Shown in pieces: positions 19,122 to 27,600 of a DNA stretch of 37,682 nucleotides. Numbering within the stretch: the first letter of the stretch is position 1; every line of letters begins with the position of its first letter. The notes beneath the pieces are model-generated. The model was not told the origin of the DNA, ran no database searches, and worked only from the letters and a program-made list of their open reading frames with translations. The translations under genes and the position numbers were made by a program. This DNA comes from Burkholderiaceae bacterium (lineage in GTDB: Bacteria > Pseudomonadota > Gammaproteobacteria > Burkholderiales > Burkholderiaceae_C), in contig JANJVX010000108.1 in NCBI GenBank assembly GCA_024709845.1, forward strand, positions 1 through 37,682, written 5' to 3'.

Positions 19122-19180
19122 GCAAAATTGGCCTCTAGCGCCCACACAGCAAGCGCAAGAAGCTATGAAAACAGGAGCAA
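19122..19180. repeat. Dispersed intergenic hairpin repeat, copy B
   Basis: It carries the same modules as copy A in the same order: AAATTGGCCTCTAGCGC, a short loop region, AAGCGC, AGCTATGAAAACAGGAGC. Here the left arm is degenerate (GCGCCC instead of GCGCTT), so the hairpin is weaker. It fills the gap between the pyrB stop and the pyrC' start, inside an apparent operon. Confidence 0.7.
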
Positions 19181-19194
19181 AACTCGCCATCACC

Positions 19195-20157
19195 CTAGGC
19201 CTCGTTCCCTGCCACGATGGACATCACCGCCATGCGCACCGCGATGCCGAAGGTCACCTGCGGCAGGATCACGGCCTGCGGGCCATCGACGACGGCGGAA
19301 TCAATCTCCACGCCCCGATTGATGGGGCCCGGGTGCATGACGATGGCATCGGGCTTGGCCAGGCGCAGCTTGTCCTGCGTGAGGCCAAAGCTCTTGAAGT
19401 ACTCCTGGCTTGACGGCAGCAGCGCGCCGCTCATGCGCTCGTTCTGCAGGCGCAGGGTGATGACCACGTCGGCATCCTTGATGCCTTCTTCGAGCGTATG
19501 GCATACACGCACACCCATCTCGGACATATTCGACGGCACCAGCGTGCGCGGCCCCACCACGCGCACCTCGGCGCAGCCGAGGGTGGTGAGCGCGTGAATG
19601 TCGGAGCGCGCCACGCGCGAGTGCAGCACGTCACCGACGATGGCCACCGTGAGGTTGGCAAAGTCCTTCTTGTAGTGCCGGATGGTGTACATGTCCAGCA
19701 GGCCCTGCGTGGGGTGGGCATGCCGCCCGTCACCGGCATTGATCACATGCACATGGGGTGCCACATGCTGGGCGATCAGGTAGGGCGCACCGGACTCGCT
19801 GTGACGCACGACGAACAGGTCGGCCGCCATGGCGCTGAGGTTGGCGATGGTATCGAGCAGCGACTCGCCCTTGCTGGCCGAGCTGCGTGCGATGTCGAGG
19901 TTGAACACATCGGCCGACAGGCGCTTGGCCGCGATCTCGAAGGTGGTGCGCGTGCGCGTGCTGTTCTCGAAGAACAGGTTGAAAACGCTCTTGCCGCGCA
20001 GCAGCGGCACCTTCTTGACCTCGCGGTCATTCACCGAAACGAAGTTGACGGCAGTGTCGAGGATGTGCGTGACGATGTCGCGCGGCAGCCCCTCGATGGA
20101 CAACAGGTGGATCAGCTCGCCGTTGCTGTTGAGCTGGGGATTGCGGTGGTGCAGCAC
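19195..20157 (-). CDS. pyrB: Aspartate carbamoyltransferase catalytic subunit
   Basis: Condenses carbamoyl phosphate and aspartate to carbamoyl aspartate, the committed step of pyrimidine synthesis. The product is 320 residues. The carbamoyl-phosphate motif STRTRTT is at 66-72. The SASKGES loop, the [10 protein letters not shown] segment and the MHPGPINRG motif near the C-terminus are all present. The start is GTG 20157, three bases after the pyrR stop. This is the class with a PyrC'-type partner rather than PyrI; no pyrI is seen. The following gene pyrC' supplies that partner. Confidence 0.96.
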   Translation of the reverse strand: MLHHRNPQLNSNGELIHLLSIEGLPRDIVTHILDTAVNFVSVNDREVKKVPLLRGKSVFNLFFENSTRTRTTFEIAAKRLSADVFNLDIARSSASKGESLLDTIANLSAMAADLFVVRHSESGAPYLIAQHVAPHVHVINAGDGRHAHPTQGLLDMYTIRHYKKDFANLTVAIVGDVLHSRVARSDIHALTTLGCAEVRVVGPRTLVPSNMSEMGVRVCHTLEEGIKDADVVITLRLQNERMSGALLPSSQEYFKSFGLTQDKLRLAKPDAIVMHPGPINRGVEIDSAVVDGPQAVILPQVTFGIAVRMAVMSIVAGNEA

Positions 20158-20160
20158 GGC

Positions 20161-20682
20161 TCAGGCCTCTTTGACTTGAAAATGGAAGTTGCCTCCCTCG
20201 GTACGCGCCAGCGCCAGAGACTGGCTGGCGGGAAGCGCCACGCGGGCTGCGGCGAAGTCGGCCTGCACCGGCAGCTCGCGCCCGCCCCGGTCCACCAGCA
20301 CGGCCAAGCGCACGCGCGCCGGGCGTCCGTAGTCGTACAGCTCGTTGAGCACTGCACGCAGGGTGCGACCGGTGAAGAGCACATCATCGAGCACGAGGAT
20401 GTCGGCGCCGTTGACGTCGAAGGGCAGCGATGTCTGGGCGCTGGCCGCCAGGCCACGCTGCGCGAAGTCATCGCGGTGCATGGCCGACGACAGCACGCCT
20501 GCGGCGCCATCGAGCCCCAGGTCTTTCTGCAGGCGCTCGGCCAGCCAGGCACCGCCCGAGGCGATGCCTGCCAGCTGCGTATGGGGCTCGCGCAGCGTGC
20601 GTACGCCGCGCAGCAGTTCACGGTACAGGGCCTCGGCATCCAGCACCAGGCTGCCCTGGCCGCCAGTGAGGGGAGTGGTCAT
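20161..20682 (-). CDS. pyrR: PyrR bifunctional pyr regulator / uracil phosphoribosyltransferase
   Basis: Homologue of Bacillus PyrR, which binds pyr mRNA and has uracil phosphoribosyltransferase activity. The product is 173 residues. The PRPP-binding motif ILVLDDVLFTGRTL is at about 95-108. The N-terminal MTTPLTGG and LDAEALYRELLRGVR match proteobacterial PyrR. ATG 20682 has a GAGGAA Shine-Dalgarno and overlaps the ruvX stop by four bases (ATGA). In proteobacteria a regulatory function is less certain than in Gram-positives, and I see no PyrR-binding loop or attenuator in the short gaps upstream. Confidence 0.93.
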   Translation of the reverse strand: MTTPLTGGQGSLVLDAEALYRELLRGVRTLREPHTQLAGIASGGAWLAERLQKDLGLDGAAGVLSSAMHRDDFAQRGLAASAQTSLPFDVNGADILVLDDVLFTGRTLRAVLNELYDYGRPARVRLAVLVDRGGRELPVQADFAAARVALPASQSLALARTEGGNFHFQVKEA

Positions 20683-21107
20683 GGGAGATTCCTCAAAAAC
20701 TGTTCCAGAATAATGCAGGCCGAAGCGGCATCGGCGTCGCGCGCACCTCCCGCCAGGGCCTCGGTGGTGCTGTAGCGCTCGTCCACCTCATAGACCGGCA
20801 GGCCAAAACGGCCCTGCAACTGGCGGGCAAAACGCTGGGCGCGGCGGGTATTGTCGTGGCTGGCTCCGTCGGGATGGTAGGGAACGCCGACCACCAGGGC
20901 GTCGGGTTGCCACGCCTTGATCCGTTCGGCCACCTGAGCAAAGCGCGCATCTCCTTCTGCCTTGATCGTCGCCTGGGGCGTGGCGCTTCGCAGCATGCGA
21001 TTGCCCACCGCCACCCCCGTGCGTTTGAGGCCGAAGTCGAAGGCAAGAAAGGTCTGGAAATGCGCAGGAACTGCAGGCGAAGGCAAGGGCATGGCCAGGG
21101 CGATCAT
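20679..21107 (-). CDS. ruvX: Putative pre-16S rRNA nuclease (YqgF/RuvX family)
   Basis: RNase H-fold protein, in E. coli involved in processing the 5' end of 16S rRNA and historically annotated as a Holliday junction resolvase. The product is 142 residues from ATG 21107. The first acidic motif FLAFDFGLKRTGVAVG and the later VVGVPYHPDG and VDERYSTTEA stretches are visible. ATG 21107 overlaps the yqgE stop (ATGA); an internal ATG at 21092 is possible but less coupled. It sits in the yqgE-ruvX-pyrR order conserved from pseudomonads to betaproteobacteria. Confidence 0.94.
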   Translation of the reverse strand: MIALAMPLPSPAVPAHFQTFLAFDFGLKRTGVAVGNRMLRSATPQATIKAEGDARFAQVAERIKAWQPDALVVGVPYHPDGASHDNTRRAQRFARQLQGRFGLPVYEVDERYSTTEALAGGARDADAASACIILEQFLRNLP

Positions 21108-21703
21108 GCGTGGCCCGCCCCGGGGGACAGCCGCCATGCTTCCAGGCCCAGCAAACCCAGCGCCGTGTCGTAGCGCTTCTCGACCGGCGTGTCAAAAATC
21201 ACGGCAAGGTCGGCCTCCACGGTCAACCAGCTGTTCTCCGCCAGTTCCGACTCCAGCTGGCCCTCCCCCCAGGCGGAATAACCCAGCGTGACGAGCACAC
21301 GCCGCGGCCCGGCACCCGTGGCCAGGGCCTCGAGGACATCCTTGGAGGTGGTCATTTCCAGCCCGCCGGGAATCACCATGGTGGAGGCATACGCAGGCTC
21401 TTCCACCACGTCGTTCTTGCCATGCAGGGATTCGTGCAGAACAAAGCCGCGCTCGGTCTGCACCGGCCCGCCCAGAAAGACAGGGGATTCCGTCAGGTCG
21501 GCCCTGCCCAGGGAGAGCTCGACCTTGTCGAACAACCCCTTGAGATTGATGTCGGTCGGCTTGTTGATGATGAGCCCCAGGGCGCCCCGTTCGCTGTGCT
21601 CGCACAGATACACCACGCTGCGCGCAAAAGACGCATCCTCCATGCCGGGCATGGCAATGAGGAAATGGTGCGTCAGATTCATGGGCGCAGAATGGGCAGG
21701 CAT
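21104..21703 (-). CDS. YqgE/AlgH family protein
   Basis: Conserved cytoplasmic protein of the YqgE/AlgH family (DUF179). AlgH was named as an alginate regulator in Pseudomonas, but the molecular role is unknown. The product is 199 residues. The core motif NLTHHFLIAMPGM is at about 9-21, followed by VVYLCEHSERGALGLIINKP, a signature of the family. ATG 21703 is preferred over ATG 21682 because related sequences often have a short SAP-type leader before NLTHHF. It begins the operon yqgE-ruvX-pyrR-pyrB-pyrC'-acyltransferase and is divergent from phrB with only 20 bases between the two starts. Confidence 0.93.
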   Translation of the reverse strand: MPAHSAPMNLTHHFLIAMPGMEDASFARSVVYLCEHSERGALGLIINKPTDINLKGLFDKVELSLGRADLTESPVFLGGPVQTERGFVLHESLHGKNDVVEEPAYASTMVIPGGLEMTTSKDVLEALATGAGPRRVLVTLGYSAWGEGQLESELAENSWLTVEADLAVIFDTPVEKRYDTALGLLGLEAWRLSPGAGHA

Positions 21704-21723
21704 TCATAGATTTTACGGTGAAC

Positions 21724-23199
21724 ATGCCCGCCAACTACCACTCGGGACTGGTCTGGTTCCGGCGCGATCTACGCGCCAGCGACCATGCGGCCCTCCACCA
21801 TGCCCTGCGCCAATGCCAGCAGGTGCATTGCGTCTTTGTCTTCGACAAAGCCATCCTGTCTCCCCTGCCACGCGCCGACCGGCGGGTGGCATTCATCCGC
21901 GAATCGCTGGTGGAACTCGATGAGCACCTGCGCAGTCTCAGCGGACACCGGGAAGGCGGGCTGATCGTTCGCCATGGCCTGGCCTGCCACGAAATTGCCG
22001 AAGTGGCTCGAGCCCTGGGTGTGGACGCCGTGTTCACCAACCACGATGACGAACCCCTGGCCCTGGAGCGCGATTCCCAGGTCCGGTCAGCACTGGCGAC
22101 CGATCGCCGCGCCTTCCATACCTACAAGGACCACACCATTTTCGAGCGCACCGAGCTGCTCACCCAGGCTGGCGCACCGTATAGCGTGTTCACGCCTTAC
22201 AAGAATGCCTGGCTGCGCAAGGTGAATGCCTTCTATCTCGGCGCCTACCCAGTCAAAGCGCACGCCCATGCGCTGGCGCCTCGTCCCACATGGGCCCACG
22301 CGGCTGTTCCAATGCTGGAAGATCTGGGATTTGAAAGCGGCCACCTGGACCTGCGCGTCCTGCCCGCAGGCAGTCGGGGCGGAGAGCGGCTGTTCAAGGA
22401 CTTTCTCGAGCGCATCGACCGATACGACCAGGCGCGGGACTTTCCGGCCGTCAAGGGACCCAGCTATCTCAGTACGCACCTGCGCTTTGGCACCCTGTCC
22501 GTGCGCCGGGTGGCCCGTGCGGCCCATGCGCTCGCCCAGACTGGCAGCAAGGGGGCAGCGGCCTGGTTGAATGAACTCATCTGGCGTGATTTCTATTTCC
22601 AGGTGCTGTTCCACCATCCGCATGTCGTGGCACGGAGTTTCAAGCCGCCCTACGACGCCATTGCGTGGGAGCAGGGCCCTTGTGCCGATGCATTGTTCGA
22701 TGCCTGGTGCCGCGGGCGCACGGGTTATCCGCTGGTGGATGCGGCAATGGCCCAGATCAACCAGTCCGGCTACATGCACAACCGCTTGCGCATGGTGGTG
22801 GCCAGCTTCCTCACCAAGGATCTGGGCCTGGATTGGCGCCGGGGCGAGCGCTACTTTGCAGAACACCTCAACGACTACGATCTGGCCGCCAACAACGGCG
22901 GCTGGCAATGGGCCAGCTCCAGTGGGTGTGATGCCCAGCCGTATTTCCGCATATTCAACCCGGTCAGCCAGAGTCGCAAGTTCGATCCGCAGGGACGGTT
23001 CATCCGGCGTTACCTGCCCCAACTGGCGGCCTTGCCAGACGCCGCGCTGCATGCCCCCTGGCTGGCCACCCCGCTGGAGCTGCAGGCAGCGGGCGTGAAA
23101 CTCGGGGATGACTACCCGCACCCGATCGTGGACCACGACAGCGCACGCGTACGGACCCTGGAACGGTACGCCGTCGTCAAACGCTCCGTGGAGCCGTGA
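21724..23199 (+). CDS. phrB: Deoxyribodipyrimidine photolyase (class I CPD photolyase)
   Basis: Light-driven flavoenzyme that repairs cyclobutane pyrimidine dimers. The product is 491 residues. The N-terminal Rossmann antenna domain starts with LVWFRRDLRASDHAAL. The C-terminal FAD-binding domain carries the family signature region NQSGYMHNRLRMVVASF, then DLAANNGGWQWASSSG and CDAQPYFRIFNPVSQS, typical of class I. ATG 21724 is chosen; a GTG at 21718 adds two residues. The gene is divergent from yqgE and stands alone. A MITE-like palindrome begins 15 bases after its stop. Confidence 0.95.
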   Translation: MPANYHSGLVWFRRDLRASDHAALHHALRQCQQVHCVFVFDKAILSPLPRADRRVAFIRESLVELDEHLRSLSGHREGGLIVRHGLACHEIAEVARALGVDAVFTNHDDEPLALERDSQVRSALATDRRAFHTYKDHTIFERTELLTQAGAPYSVFTPYKNAWLRKVNAFYLGAYPVKAHAHALAPRPTWAHAAVPMLEDLGFESGHLDLRVLPAGSRGGERLFKDFLERIDRYDQARDFPAVKGPSYLSTHLRFGTLSVRRVARAAHALAQTGSKGAAAWLNELIWRDFYFQVLFHHPHVVARSFKPPYDAIAWEQGPCADALFDAWCRGRTGYPLVDAAMAQINQSGYMHNRLRMVVASFLTKDLGLDWRRGERYFAEHLNDYDLAANNGGWQWASSSGCDAQPYFRIFNPVSQSRKFDPQGRFIRRYLPQLAALPDAALHAPWLATPLELQAAGVKLGDDYPHPIVDHDSARVRTLERYAVVKRSVEP

Positions 23200-23214
23200 A
23201 GGCCACCGCCTGCA

Positions 23215-23379
23215 AGGAGCCTGTCGGACTTGGGGCGTCGAAAGCGAAAATCGACCCCAGTGGGACCAGTTTTTGACGGATTTGCAGTCTAATAGCCAAG
23301 CTATTGGGCAAAAAGACGGTGAAAAATGGGCCGCTGCGGTCAATTTGCAGCCGACGATTCCCATGTCCGACAGGCTCCT
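23215..23379. mobile_element. MITE-like 165-bp imperfect palindrome
   Basis: The two ends are perfect 15-bp inverted repeats: AGGAGCCTGTCGGAC (23215-23229) and its complement (23365-23379). Inward, the arms stay similar over most of their length, and the centre is the perfect palindrome AATAGC-CAA-GCTATT (23291-23305), so the whole element can fold into one long hairpin. It has no coding capacity. No clear target duplication is seen. The termini look like the ends of a non-autonomous transposon or a large REP/BIME-type repeat. It lies between convergent phrB and pilU. Confidence 0.75.
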
Positions 23380-23430
23380 AGGCCAGGCGCAACTCGGCGA
23401 CGCCCGGTGGGACCCGCGCGTTGCTGCAGA

Positions 23431-24588
23431 TCAGTGGGGACCGGGCGGAGGAGCTTCTTCGTCGTCGCGAGCCATTTGCATGCCTTCGACGCCCAGTGAC
23501 GCCCCCGCCGCCAACCGCATGCGCAGCGTCACATCGGTCTTGTTGTCCGCGTTGGCGATAGCCTCGGCCTGCGTGATCTCGCCGCGCTCGAACAACGAAA
23601 AAATCGACTGGTCAAAGCTGCACATGCCCACCTCGCCGCTGCGCTCGATCGCGGTCTTGAGCCCCTCGATCTGTCCTTTCTGAATCAGGTCGGACACGTA
23701 ATGCGACAACAGCATCACCTCGACGGCCGGCACCAGCTTCCCCCGTGTGCCCATGATGAGCCGCTGGGCCACGACCGCCTTCAGGTTGAGAGAAAGATCC
23801 ATCAGCAGCTGGTTGTGCGCATCTTCGGGGAAAAAATTCAGGATGCGCTGCACCGCCTGGTTGGCGTTGTTCGCATGCAAGGTGGATACGCAAAGGTGCC
23901 CGGATTCGGCATAGTGCAAGGCATGTTGCATGGTGAGCCGATCCCGGATCTCTCCGATCATGATCACATTGGGTGCCTCGCGCATCGCATGGCGCAGTGC
24001 CTCGTCATAGGAAAGCGTGTCGAGCCCCACCTCCCGCTGGGTCACCAGCGACTTCTTGTGCGTATGCAGGTATTCAATGGGGTCTTCCACTGTCAGGATA
24101 TGTCCGGCCGTGTGCTCATTGCGGTAGTCGAGCATGGATGCCAGCGTGGTGGATTTGCCCGAACCGGCCGCGCCAACCGCCAGCACCAGCCCGCCCTTCA
24201 GAAAAGCCAGCTGCTTGAGCACGGGCGGCAGCCCCAGTGCCTCCAGCGACGGGATTTTCGGGGAGACATAGCGCACCACCATCCCCACCTGGCCCCGCTG
24301 CAGATGCACATTGACCCGGAAGCGGTCCGTCTGCCCGGTCTGGAACGCAAGATCGCATTCGAGGTGTGACTCGAACTCCTCGATCTGCGCCTTGCGCATG
24401 ATGGAAAAAGCCAGTTCACGCACGTCCTGTGCTGAAAGTGCACCCGAGTCCATCGGCATGAAAACACCCTGCCGCTTGAGCGTCGGAGGGGCTCCGGCTG
24501 TCAGGAACAGGTCGGACGCTCCCTCGTGCACCATCTGCGCCAGGAACGAAAGCAGCCGGGGATCTCCCGAAGGGGGCTGTTCAATCAT
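23431..24588 (-). CDS. pilU: PilU-like type IV pilus retraction ATPase
   Basis: Cytoplasmic PilT/PilU-family hexameric ATPase; PilU supports PilT-driven retraction. The product is 385 residues, which fits PilU better than the shorter PilT. The N-terminal PAS-like domain includes GASDLFLTAGAPP. Walker A GAAGSGKST is at 139-147, the GEIRD element at 212-216 and HLCVSTLHANNA follows. A C-terminal tail of about 30 residues is acidic and proline-rich. No tetracysteine is present, in contrast to PilB. It is placed behind chpA (47 bases), whereas pilU usually stands beside pilT; pilT is not in the window. It may be a second PilU-type paralogue. Confidence 0.88.
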   Translation of the reverse strand: MIEQPPSGDPRLLSFLAQMVHEGASDLFLTAGAPPTLKRQGVFMPMDSGALSAQDVRELAFSIMRKAQIEEFESHLECDLAFQTGQTDRFRVNVHLQRGQVGMVVRYVSPKIPSLEALGLPPVLKQLAFLKGGLVLAVGAAGSGKSTTLASMLDYRNEHTAGHILTVEDPIEYLHTHKKSLVTQREVGLDTLSYDEALRHAMREAPNVIMIGEIRDRLTMQHALHYAESGHLCVSTLHANNANQAVQRILNFFPEDAHNQLLMDLSLNLKAVVAQRLIMGTRGKLVPAVEVMLLSHYVSDLIQKGQIEGLKTAIERSGEVGMCSFDQSIFSLFERGEITQAEAIANADNKTDVTLRMRLAAGASLGVEGMQMARDDEEAPPPGPH

Positions 24589-24635
24589 GTGCAGCCCCCT
24601 TATCGTCGCGCACCGGCCCCGTGGTCACCAGACCA

Positions 24636-27600
24636 TCAGGCCACCGCCTCACCCGCAGCCAGCTTGGCGTAATGCTGGATCAGGCTCAGCAACTCGTCAT
24701 CGGAGTAGGGCTTGCCCAGGTAGTGGTTGACACCCAGCTCCATGGCATGCTCGCGGTGCTTCTGTGCGATGCGCGATGTGATCATGATGATCGGCAGATC
24801 ACGCAGCGCGGCATCCGCACGGATGTTGCGAGCCAGATCGAAACCATCCATGCGGGGCATTTCAATGTCGGAAAGCACCACGGTGGGGCGTTCTTCCTGC
24901 AGCCGCTCCAGGGCCTGCAGGCCGTCGGCAGCCAACACCACGCGATAACCTTCGCGCTGCAGCAGGCGCTGCGTCACCCGGCGGACGGTGATGGAATCGT
25001 CCACCACCAGCACCAGCGGGACCTGCCCCGAAGCCGGGGACGCCGCCTGGATTGGCACCGAAGCACCCATCTCGGACACGATGTTGACCGACACCCCACC
25101 CAGCGGCAAGCTGCTGCCAGTGGCACGCACCTGCTCGCCATAAACGGTCGCCAAAGCCACCGGGTTGTAGATCAACACCACCGCCCCAGAGGCCAGCACA
25201 GACATGCCCGCCAGACCAGGGAGCCGCGACAGTTGGGGCCCAAGGTTCTTCACCACCACTTCACGGTTGCCCAGCACTTCGTCCACATGCATCGCGATGC
25301 GCTGCGATGCGCTGCGCAGCACCACCACTGGCCGGGTCTTGCCTGTCGCCGCTTCGTTGCTGCGTTGCGAGGCCTGGAGCAGCGCACCGGACCAGAAGAA
25401 CGGCAGGTGCTCGCCGGCAACCTCGAAGGTGCCGGTACGGTAGGCGGCTTCCAGCTCTACCGTGGGTACCCGGCGAACGATTTCCACAATATTGGCAGGC
25501 ACGCCCACCGCCAGGTCCCCTGCGCGCAGCATCACCACCTGCGTCACAGCGGTGGTCAGCGGAAGCACCATGCGGAAAGCAGCACCCTGACCCGTCTTCG
25601 TGGTGGTCTCAATACGGCCCCCGAGCGAATTGACCTCGGCACGAACCACATCCATTCCGATACCCCGGCCCGCGAGCCCCGTCACTTCGGCTGCAGTGGA
25701 GAAGCCCGGCAAAAAGATCAGATTGGCGGCGTCGGCATCGCCGAGTTCGGCCTCCGGAGCAATCAGCCCCTGCGAAATCGCCTTGGCACGGATTCCCGGC
25801 AAATTCAGGCCCGCACCGTCATCCCGGAACTCCACCGACACGTCATTGCCCTCATGGTGCAGATCAACGGTGATCGTTCCGGTGGCAGGCTTGCCCTGGG
25901 CCACCCGCTGGTCCGGAGTTTCGATGCCATGGGCCACACAGTTGCGCAGCAGGTGTTCGAAGGCTGGCGTCATCCGGTCAAGCACACCACGGTCCATTTC
26001 GATCGAACCACCCGTAATATCGAGCTTGATCTGTTTGCCGGTTTCCTTGGATGACTGGCGAACCACGGCATACAAGCGCTCGGCGATGCCTTCAAACTCC
26101 ACCATGCGCGTTCGCAGCAGATCACGCTGCAGTTCGCGTGCCTGTCGGCCCTGGGCAATCAGGTCGTCCTCGGTGCCTTCCACCGTGCGCTGAAGGTTGC
26201 GCTGGATGGTGGCCACGTCGTTGACGGACTCGGCCATCATGCGGGTCAACTCCTGCACCCGGGTGAAACGGTCGAATTCCAGGGGATCGAAACCCGCCGC
26301 CGAATCCTTGGACAACGCCAAACGCGATTGCATCTGGGATTCCGACTGGACTTCGATGTCCCGCAATTGCTGGCGCAAGCGCTCCAGGTTGCCCGTCAAA
26401 TCCGCCATGGAACCCTTGAGCTGTGCCAGCCGTGCCTCCATTCGCGAGCGGGTGATCATCACCTCGCCAGCCTGGTTGACCAGACGATCCAGCAACTGTG
26501 CACGCACACGCACCGAATGGCCTGCCGTGGCCCGGGCTGGAGCCAATTCGAGCGGCCCCTGGGGCTTGGCCACCACGGCACGCGGAACCTGCGGAGCGGG
26601 AACCTCTGTGTCTGCCGGGGCCGCCACCTCGGCTTTCACCGGAGCCACTGCCACGGGCTCGGTGGGTGCCTGGGCACTCACGGCACGCAATGCGGCGAAA
26701 GTTGCCTGAAGACCGTCAAAGCTGCCCTGCAACGGCTCGATGTCCTGGGTCTGCACACTCTCGACATCCAGCTGCTCAATGGCAGATTCCAGGCGATGGG
26801 ACAACTCCCCAAGCCGCATGGCACCAGCCAGTCGTGCGCTGCCCTTGAGCGTGTGCAAGGCCCGCAGCACCTCGGTGCGCGCAGCCAAGTTGTCAGGCCG
26901 AGCCGCCCACTGACGCAAGGCACCACCCAGGACCGGAAGCAGCTCGGCCGCTTCTTCCTCGAAAATGGGGAACAGGTCGGGATCGATCACGTCGATGGCG
27001 TCGATATCGTCGTCGATATCGGCTACGGCAGCAGATGCCTGAGAAACAGGCTCGATGGTCGCGGCCTGCTGGTGCACCGGCACCGAGAGCGCAGGCGCCA
27101 CATAGCCTCTTTCAGGTTCGGGCCGGACTGTTTCGGCAACTTCCGGCACCGCTTCGGGGGCCTCAGGTGCTGGCTCCTGGGCAGCTTCGCCCAGGTCGGG
27201 ACCGACCAGGGCGTCCTCTGCCATGGCTGTGGCAGTCTCGTCTTCGGCCAGGAACGCATCCAGAGCGCGCTCGGCATCCTCGGCGGGAGGAGACTGGGTG
27301 CTGACCACTTCCGTTTGCAGAATCCGGCGCAACTCCTCCAGCACCTGCGGATTCGACTCTTTGAGGAATCCGGCGGCAAACTGGTGCAAAAGGCGCCGGA
27401 TATCGTCGGCGGCATCCAGGAACGCACGCGCATCCTCGGGGGTTCCCTGGGACTGCAATTGCACATGCTCCAGGGCATGCTCCAGCAATCGGGCCGTATC
27501 AGACAGCGCCTCAAAACCCACCGTGGCCGAGCTGCCCGCCAGCGAGTGCGCCAAGGCTACCGCTGTATCGGGCACACGCTCGTGCAACTCCATCGACCAT

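Noticed and set aside
23108-23683. A plus-strand frame running from the end of phrB through the palindrome into pilU
   Set aside because: It crosses a non-coding palindromic element and overlaps two real genes in other frames, with no start signal or motif.
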